64,000 nt of DNA. Origin: Anthostomella pinea (lineage: Eukaryota > Ascomycota > Sordariomycetes > Xylariales > Xylariaceae). Below are positions 56,890-64,000 of the stretch, one piece after another (position 1 is the first letter of the stretch; the number at the start of each line of letters is the position of its first letter). The notes below the pieces were generated by a model. The model had not been told where the DNA came from, did not search any database, and was given only the letters and a program-made list of their open reading frames with translations. A program made the position numbers and the translations under genes. Where the stretch lies: positions 3,348,001 to 3,412,000 of the forward strand of contig CAUWAG010000003.1 in NCBI GenBank assembly GCA_963556695.1, in the 5' to 3' direction.

Positions 56890-58749
56890 TCAATGATTTC
56901 TAGGTTCTCTAAAGAACCACTGCCCATCCTCCTTGCGAATCAGTTCGACCTCTGTGCGACCAAGGCGATCGTTGAGACCCTCCGGGACGTCCATGCCGTC
57001 GCGAACCTGCGCATGAATACCCTTCGAGACACGACAAAATAGCATGGGTAGCGAGTCTCCTTTCCAAGCACAGACCTGATCGTGTGCAGTCCTCCAGACG
57101 GTTATAACGAGGCACAAAATGCCAAAGACCATCAGCGTCATTGGATATAGCACCCAGTACCAGTTTACATCCACGTGGGAGGCCATGATATACGCGGTAC
57201 CGCTGTAATACAAAGCCTTCGTCGTGTCGAAGGTGCCGCTGAGTCGGACATTGTTGGTCAAGCTGAGCGTCAACCGGTTCATCCAATCTGGGAGATCCGA
57301 AGTCGCGTTCTGCATCGCTTGGACCCAGTCTGAGGAATAGTCGACCACGCCGGCTACTTCCGAGGCATTTCCCCACATGATGGCGTTCATGAAGTCTCGC
57401 AAGGCCTCGAGCGAATCGGATGGGACGGAGTAGCGGGTATAGTTGTCCGCATTTAGCTCTGGTGGTATGTCTTGAAACACGTATTCATCGAAATGGGCGC
57501 TGCTTTCGGGTACAAACTCGGCTTTCGACCATTTTGCTATCACTGAGCTAGTTTTGATGCCATTTGTGACGGTGGTGTTGTAGCTCTGAAGGCAGACCCA
57601 TAGCGCACACTCGTATGCCTCTACCCGTGTCTCTTTGGATGTGGTTGTCACTGACATCAGGTCAAAGATAGAAAAGAACGCCCGTGAGCTTTGGTCGAAA
57701 TAGCCGGCTGAGCCATTCGAAGGAGCGACGGTGAAATGGTACTCATAAGGGATACCAACGGGATTGAAGATCGAGGTACCCGAGGGCATGGTGTAGTTGC
57801 ACCCAGTTTCTACGTCGCAGGATGTTCTGTGGAGAGACTCGGTACAGTTACCACAAACAGCCAACGATGGGTAGATTGGCCAAGTGCAATTCGCTGTCGC
57901 ACAGGATACTGGCAAGTCTGACAAGGTACCAGCTATTACGCCATCGTAGATCGCAGCTTTCGTTGAGAGCCCTAGAGACATATCTTGATAGGGTCAGCAC
58001 GGTACAAGATCAAATCAAGCGTGAGTACCAACCGCCACCGAAGCCCTGGGGCACTATATTGTGCCACGCCTCTGCCCTCGGGGGCGGCGGAGCTGCGAGC
58101 GCGTTCATGCTGACCCTGTCCACATATACCGTAGGGTATTCGTTGAATTGAACCATCTGCGACGAGAAGGTCTCCGAAGCCTGGATGAGAATCGTGATTG
58201 CAGCACCGATGCAGGCAAGATGTCTACTCGCGTGAGCGTGGGACCATCGCCTTAGCCACCATGATATATCACATACCTTGCCTTCATTCGCCATATAAGG
58301 ACCAAAGCACCCCACAAGCCACGAGAAGCCTCGTCGAACATCTTGAAGTCCTCCAACCGGGCCTCTGTCCTACCCTTGCGGAAAGCAGAGACCCAAATCC
58401 AGGCATCTTGGCTAATGCATGTCTCGATGATTCCGCCTAGGGACAGGCGGAAAACAGTCATCATGGCGACTATGACTGTGCTGAATTGGAGGTCGCTGTT
58501 CCAGTCGGGCTCGAGCTTGCCGTCGAACAGATATAGCAGAGCCAATAACCCGGCGCCTGTTGCGAGACATATTAAACAGAAAACATACTCCTCTTGCCAC
58601 TAGTGAAGAGTCGATCGAAGGGTACGCCGAAGTTCGCCGGCGGAAGGAATTGAGTGGTCGGTCGAGCTGCTCTCGGCATCGGCTTCGACATCGCGGTCGT
58701 GGGCCATCGCGATGCGCTCGTAAAGGTGACGTTCTCTCCAAGACAACAT
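56890..58749 (-). CDS. DUF3176 membrane protein, one in-frame TAG
   Basis: Exons 58749-58277, 58223-58033 and 57983-56890 sum to 1758 bp and join in frame through introns of 53 and 49 bp. The layout is that of the fungal DUF3176 family: LLALLYLFDGKLEPDW and a first membrane block, FKMFDEASRGLWGALVLIW, HLACIGAAITILIQASETFS, a Cys-rich outer region (SCATANCTWPIYPSLAVCGN with CTES) with many NxT/S sites, and a last membrane segment WYWVLYPMTLMVFGILCLVI before a cytosolic tail. Codon 50 is TAG (58602-58600), between RSTLH and WQEEYVFCL. It is either a nonsense mutation from CAG or part of an intron ending CACTAG. Function is unknown for the family. Confidence 0.75.
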
Positions 58750-59505
58750 GACAGATGGGCGTACGTCGAGGTCTCGATGGATCTCAACGATAAGGTGTTT
58801 GGTGCAAGAGCATGTTGGGGCGTGGTAGGACGGCACAGCTAAGAAACCAAGGCAGAGAGTTATGAGGTCCAGAATGAAGAGTGAAAGATAATACAGGGAA
58901 GAAATGAAGCGAAAGGGGGCGAGGTTGAGGTGGAGAACGAGGGATGGGTTGTGGGTTGTTGATGTGATGGATCAAGGTGTGAGGGGAGGGTCCGGGAATA
59001 TGGTGAAGGTCCGGAATCGGTGTGCCGCCTCCAGCTCTTCGACTTTGAAGGAAGTTGCGCTGCCATGTACCGCATCCATAACCACGCCTTCCTAGACTTG
59101 GATACCTTCAATGTCCTTTCCGCCACCAGTCTCAGCCGTGGTACATGAATACCTTGAGTGGTGAGGTCGATGGTTGGTCGGCGACCGTGGCTTCCACGGT
59201 CTTCACCACGTCCACTACTACATTATCCCGCTCGTTTGTGGTCATCGATGATGTGCCCCTATATAAAGGCCCTTAAATGATGAAGTTGAACTCAATGTGA
59301 GTGGCAATCATATAGGACGTACTACCCCTCAGATTACATACACGACGAAGTGCGTAACTGCATATGCATGAGCGGGTATGAGGTCCCCACAACCCACCTG
59401 TCTTTGTCAACCGGACAGGACTCAGTGACTTATAAGAGGCGGGCAACAGGTCTGGGTCATGACTGTTGGTCGAACATCTCATATTCACGTCGAAGCGGAA
59501 CAAAG
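58750..59505. promoter_or_regulatory. Divergent promoter region, TATA-like box
   Basis: Shared upstream region of the DUF3176 gene (-) and the ureohydrolase (+). CTATATAAAGG at about 59259-59269 is a good TATA-like box for the + gene, about 240 bp before its ATG. Otherwise no gene is supported. Confidence 0.4.
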
Positions 59506-61227
59506 ATGCGTCTTCCTCACTATGCCTCGCTCCTCTGCGCAGTCCAGACCTGGGCATTCCAATTCCCACGAACACCCATCTTCTCACCAGGCCAGAGACC
59601 TATGTATGGGCTCGCCAACGACCATGATATCGATATCGTGACGGGAAGCCAGTTCAATGGATTGACCACGTTTGCACACCTGCCATACGTCCATTGTTTC
59701 TCGGACGAAGGGGCGCAGGGGAATAAATACGACATTGCGATCTTGGGTGCGCCGTTCGATACAGTCAGTAAACTTCTATACCGAGCACAACTCTTCACTT
59801 GATCGAGATGCTGAGGTCGATAGGGTGTCACGGCCAGACCAGGAGCTCGATACGGTCCCGTAGCCATTCGGATTGGCAGCCAGAGGATAGATGCCGAATT
59901 CGCGTGGAGTGTATATACCGGTGAGTGACGAATGGCTCAGGCACCTGCTTTAATCCCTTGGATCTTGACGGATAGTAGGCATAAATCCTCTCAAGTCGTG
60001 GGCCAAAGTCGTGGACTGCGGAGACGTGCCAATGGTTTGGCTGGATAACAACGTCGCGCTGGCGCAACTGCACAAAGCCCACAAGGTAAGCTGGATCGAT
60101 CACTATCCCGAAGCGGTATATGGGGATTGAGAGCGCTTAGACGATAAATACGCCAGGTTGTATCGGGCAGAGGGGCGTCCAACGAGAGTTATTCCCTCAC
60201 CCCAAGGATTGTCACACTCGGAGGCGACCACACGACCACATTGTCGGCTCTGAGATCTACGCATCAGCGATGGGGAAGAGTCTCAGTAATCCATTTCGAT
60301 AGCCATATAGGTCAGCCTCCTTTCCTTTGCAAGTCCAATGGGTCCAAGCTGATTTGCTGCCAGATACCTGGGATCCGGCTGTACTTGGTGAGTAACCCCA
60401 GTGTTCATCGAGACACTAACTCACACGTCTTCAAGGAGGTGGGATATCAGACTACGCGTGAGTCAACACCTGTTCTCACAACACTGTGCCATCTGTCAGC
60501 TGAACTGTTGCGTCGACTAGGGGTCTCAACCACGGCACGTTCCTACACATCGCCCACGAAGAGGTGTGTACCTAACCCAACCTATTACTCACTCATCCTC
60601 CCCCTTTCCCCTTTCTCCTTTTCCATTGCTCTCCTAACATCCACCACCATCACCACCAGGGCCTAATCCACAAGACCTCAATCCACGCCGGTATCCGAGC
60701 CCCCCTCGCACGCCGCAAAGGCGACCTCCGCAACGACGTGCGATGCGGCTTCGCCATGGTCACAGCGCGCGACCTAGACACACTGGGCGTACCGGGCACA
60801 ATCTCACGCATCAAGGAGCGCGTCGGCGGCTCCAAGGTCTACATCAGCGTCGATATCGACGTATTGGACCCTGCATTCGCGCCCGGTATGTGCTTCACGA
60901 TAATCCACCTTCTCCCCTTATCCCTCTACGGCGTTGGATGGGGCCGTATCACTATGAGAAGCAAGCGGATAGATGGTATACTGATGGGAAATAGCGACCG
61001 GAACGCCCGAGCCCGGCGGCTGGTCGACGCGCGAGCTGCTGACGATCCTCGATGGGCTGTCCGGGCTGGACATCGTGGGCGGCGACGTCGTGGAGGTGTC
61101 GCCAATTTACGACACGCGCGGGGAGACGACCGCACTCGCGGCCTCCGAGGTTGCTTTATCGCTGATCGAGCTCATGGTTGAGAATCCGGTCAAGTCGCTT
61201 GCCGACTCCGACGCTTTGCACATGTAA
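59506..61227 (+). CDS. Agmatinase-family ureohydrolase, likely secreted
   Basis: A manganese ureohydrolase that splits a guanidino compound to an amine plus urea. Nine exons (59506-59763, 59824-59920, 59979-60085, 60157-60310, 60364-60387, 60436-60457, 60521-60563, 60660-60885, 60995-61227) join with matching phases into 387 residues. The N-terminus MRLPHYASLLCAVQTWAFQF resembles a signal peptide, as in many fungal agmatinase-like proteins. All metal ligands are present: GGDHTTT, HFDSHIDTWDP (split by an intron) and SVDIDVLDPAFAP. GAPFDTGVTARPGARYGP and LNHGTFLHIAHEEGLI are family motifs. The substrate may be agmatine or guanidinobutyrate and cannot be told. Two exons are only 24 and 22 bp. 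Confidence 0.92.
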
Positions 61228-61605
61228 GCCCGTGGATGAAGGAGCTGCAGCGCGTATGAGGCTACTGATGGGCATGGTAGTTTGATAAAGGTTGAAACGT
61301 GAAGTAATGAACTTGGGAGGAGATTTCAAATGCAGATTGGATTGGAAGCTAGTCAGCATAGCTAGCATATGTCTATGGACTTGCCCCTATTCCTCTGGAA
61401 AAAGGGCAGATGCAGTGAACCTCAAACACACAAAGACTCGACGCAGCCCCTTCCATACACCAGATTATGACGGCCGCCAATCGTGTACTGCACAACCCCA
61501 TGCTAAAGATGTATTTAGCACCAGGCGTTCGTACACACATGAGGAGAATCCAACACAGCGCAGCCACGAGCAGCGGTGGCGTGGCCTCATCCTCTTCACC
61601 CGTCC
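61228..61605. other. Intergenic between convergent genes
   Basis: 3' ends of the ureohydrolase and the mS38-like gene. No element is seen. Confidence 0.45.
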
Positions 61606-62727
61606 TTATATGCGGTCCAGCTTCCGCCGATCGTTGCGAGTCCGCTTCATCAGCTTCTTATACTTCTTCTTCTTCATCTTGAGCTTGCGCTGCCGCTTGA
61701 CGCTGATGGCGTGCATGTCGGAGCTCTGGCCGCGGACATGTTCGCGGCGAATCTGTCGGATGGCCATGCGTTCGAGGAACGAGCGCGGCGGTTGCACCGC
61801 GTTGCCCTTGTTGCCGTCCTCTTCGAGTAGTGTCGGGCTGTGGGCGACAATACGCGCCTCACCGTTCGAGTCGATGGTCTCCTCGAGGGTGAATGTAGCC
61901 TTGTAGATGCGGGTTTGCGGGGACTGCTCCACCACTGCCGCATCCGGGTCCTCGGCCAGGCTGGCGGACTCGGATTGCGGTTGGGGCAGTGGAGGCGGTC
62001 GGAAGGGCAGGAACTGGCCCGACATGTGGTTTAGCTGCACATAGACGTTCGACTCGCTGCCGTCCGGGTGCCTGACGTTGATCGTGTGCATGGGCTCATC
62101 GCCGTTTGCTTCGGCGATTGCAGCAGGGGCATCACCGTCCTGCTGGGTGCTGATGCTCAGACCTTTCAAGGGCTGCTCGATCTGGTCGACTGTCCGCGCG
62201 AGGGTTGACACGACGTCGGCGTATTTGGTGGCTTTCGGTCGCGGCGCGAAGATCTGGGCAAAGGTATCGTCGGTGATGATCTTCGGGAAGCTGTGGGTCA
62301 CGGACATGGGCCGATGGAGGGAGAAGAAGGTTGACGAGGCCAGTGCTGGCGACAATGTCAGTATGTAGACTTATGATACTGTAAACGACCAAAAAAAACC
62401 TTCGTGCGGTATATGATCGGTGGTGGGCACGCTGGGGAGGTTCGATGGCGGCTCCATGTTGTCTTTGGTCTTGCGCCTCCGCTTCTCGCCGCCTTGTTTC
62501 GTCGACTGGGCGGGCGCGGCAGTCACTTGACCCTCCGCGAAGCGCTTGGGAGAGTCATTCGGACTAGATGGTTTCGAGGATGAGTACCGTCTTCGCTGTT
62601 GGGTTCTTGCATTGCTGGCGAAGGCGAAGGCGGCTGGCGCGCGGGCGCTCGCCGGAGCAAAGGTCGATAATAGAGGTGATTGGGGTGCGGCAGTCACCAC
62701 CCGCCGCACCGAGGAGGGTAGCATCAT
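61606..62727 (-). CDS. Mitochondrial small-subunit ribosomal protein mS38/Cox24-like
   Basis: Two exons, 62727-62400 and 62345-61606, with a 54 bp intron (GTTTTTT...CAG), encode 355 residues. The N-terminus is Ser/Ala/Arg-rich and fits a mitochondrial targeting sequence (SSVRRVVTAAPQSPLLST). The last 40 residues, SVKRQRKLKMKKKKYKKLMK followed by RTRNDRRKLDRI, are the signature of the mS38 family (yeast Cox24/Qri5, human AURKAIP1), a basic C-terminus buried in mitoribosomal rRNA. Other landmarks are FPKIITDDTFAQIFAPRP and RSFLERMAIRQIRREHVRG. The family role is in mitochondrial translation, notably of COX1 in yeast. The start could be either of two adjacent ATGs. Confidence 0.85.
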
Positions 62728-64000
62728 CCCAGAAGAGAGGCTGAGGGTTGGAGAGGAGGAGGGAGGTGATGAGATCGTAGGTGTGGAGAGACGGAGGCTG
62801 CAATCGACCTGGCAGACAGACTGACAGATCCAAGTCGAGACAGCCGCTGAATGCTGCGATGTCAAAGTCGGTTCCGATGCCAACCAGGCTCCGTGAAAAG
62901 CCTAGCGCTATCTGGAGGCGCTATGACCTGCCCATGTGATTTGAGGCAGGCCTTGGCGGGCGGCTATCGTGTGGCTCCTCAACCCATTTTGCAGCCACAA
63001 TGACGGATGGGTCACGGACCAGGATACAAGGTACCTTGGAGCCCGACTGGTACCCGTTTGTGGGATGGGGACACCAGCCATCCCTTCTTTCAATCAAGCA
63101 ACTTCCAGAATACAGACCAATAGCCACCATTCGTGACCCTGGTCCTTATTCTGGATACCGCTACCACAAGGCACAAGTTGAGCTTTATATGCATAGGCCC
63201 CGGTAACTACGTACATAAATATCCGTCGCCCAAACCTCTTTACAGCATGAGCTTTGACAAACTCCCGTCTCTTCAGGTCAACTGTCAGCTACCGTCGATG
63301 CTGTGAACGCTTTCCCCTTTCCTCAGGTGATCAGCCCCAGTCAACTTGCCTATCGCTTGAACCCACGTCTCAGTTGGCAACATACCTGGTCCACCATTGA
63401 CTTAGGTCGTCTGTATTACGAATCTTATATCGTGTGGTTCTTCTCATACGACGCTTCACCAAATGGGGCCTTCGAGGTTAGCCTTTCAAAGGCAAAGTAC
63501 CATGGGAACAACAGTGAAGCATCATGGCGTATCGATATTGAGAGTATCCTAGAGACTCAAATCAGGAGTCTAGTCAACCATTTGCAAGTTATATGATTAT
63601 GTCATTGATACCGAGATTCATGGTACGCATACCGATATCCTTCCCAGCTCTTTCTACCATCAGTTCTTTGAAAAGGGGAGGAAGTTGTGTTTTGTACTTA
63701 ATTGACCACATAACTAGTGCTCCGGTCCCGGACTGGTCAAGACGCACCCAGCCTGCCCTGCTGCTCTCATGAACGGCCAAGATTGGGGCAGATCCCAACC
63801 GTCGGCGCCTGTTCCATCAATCGTCTGGGAGTTTCACCTCTTGTGGCAGCCTGACAGCTCTACCAGGACCTGGATCTCAATTCAGCCTCTTTGTAATGGA
63901 ACGTGGCTACTAGGCTGACCTGTGTTCTCATCGGGGAGTTAGATGGTCTCCACCGCGAGGCGACGACAGACCGGGACGTAGAGTCTCTGTACGCTTCTTC
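62728..64000. other. Upstream region and window end, no gene seen
   Basis: Promoter side of the mS38-like gene, then about 1.1 kb with short frames only (for example 63303-63596). None has protein features I can support. Confidence 0.4.

Overview
The window is nuclear DNA of a filamentous ascomycete (Pezizomycotina; Sordariomycete-like is an inference). The genes carry short GT-AG introns, mostly 49-106 bp. The gene families are typical of moulds: HET-C, DUF3176, a single-chain urease, an Ngg1/Ada3 homologue, a fungal transcription-factor-like domain protein and a fungal APC permease. The main transposons are Tad1-like LINEs and a Ty3/gypsy element, and their decay (TGG to TAG, CAG to TAG, YADD to YTDD) resembles repeat-induced point mutation (RIP).

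Layout. 1-10.2 kb is repeat-rich: a solo LTR, a 5.6 kb decayed Tad1-like LINE on the + strand, a tRNA-like repeat and a stop-riddled Gfd2/YDR514C-like nuclease pseudogene. 10.2-14.7 kb holds a four-exon transcription-factor-domain gene, an aldo/keto reductase and a SnoaL-like gene with a frameshift. 15-20 kb is a gene graveyard: an unrecognised multi-frameshift gene, an inverted fragment of the 3' part of het-C, and an AIG2/gamma-glutamylcyclotransferase-like pseudogene. 20.7-30.1 kb is the conserved core: Ngg1/Ada3, urease and a glutamine-rich HMG-box protein. 34.1-37.6 kb holds an intact five-exon het-C surrounded and invaded by four copies of an 85-89 bp hairpin mini-element. 39.5-45.1 kb carries an amino-acid/GABA-type permease, a duplicated promoter block ahead of an F-box-like gene, and a small secreted cysteine-rich protein.

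45.4-50.5 kb is a dead Ty3/gypsy element (Gag, protease, RT, RNase H, integrase pieces) that has itself been hit by two further LTR copies in opposite orientations. 51.15-56.76 kb is a second Tad1-like LINE, on the - strand, with a perfect 15 bp target-site duplication. 56.9-62.7 kb returns to genes: a DUF3176 membrane protein, a nine-exon agmatinase-family ureohydrolase and a mitoribosomal mS38/Cox24-like protein.

Functional links. The ureohydrolase releases urea and the urease 33 kb away hydrolyses it. Urease has three HGATAR motifs just upstream, which fits nitrogen control by a GATA factor; this is inference. The two LINEs lie in inverted orientation and bracket about 45 kb. I found no CRISPR array and no intact rRNA or tRNA gene. 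Exon boundaries were built by hand from reading-frame continuity and GT-AG borders, and no homology search was run.
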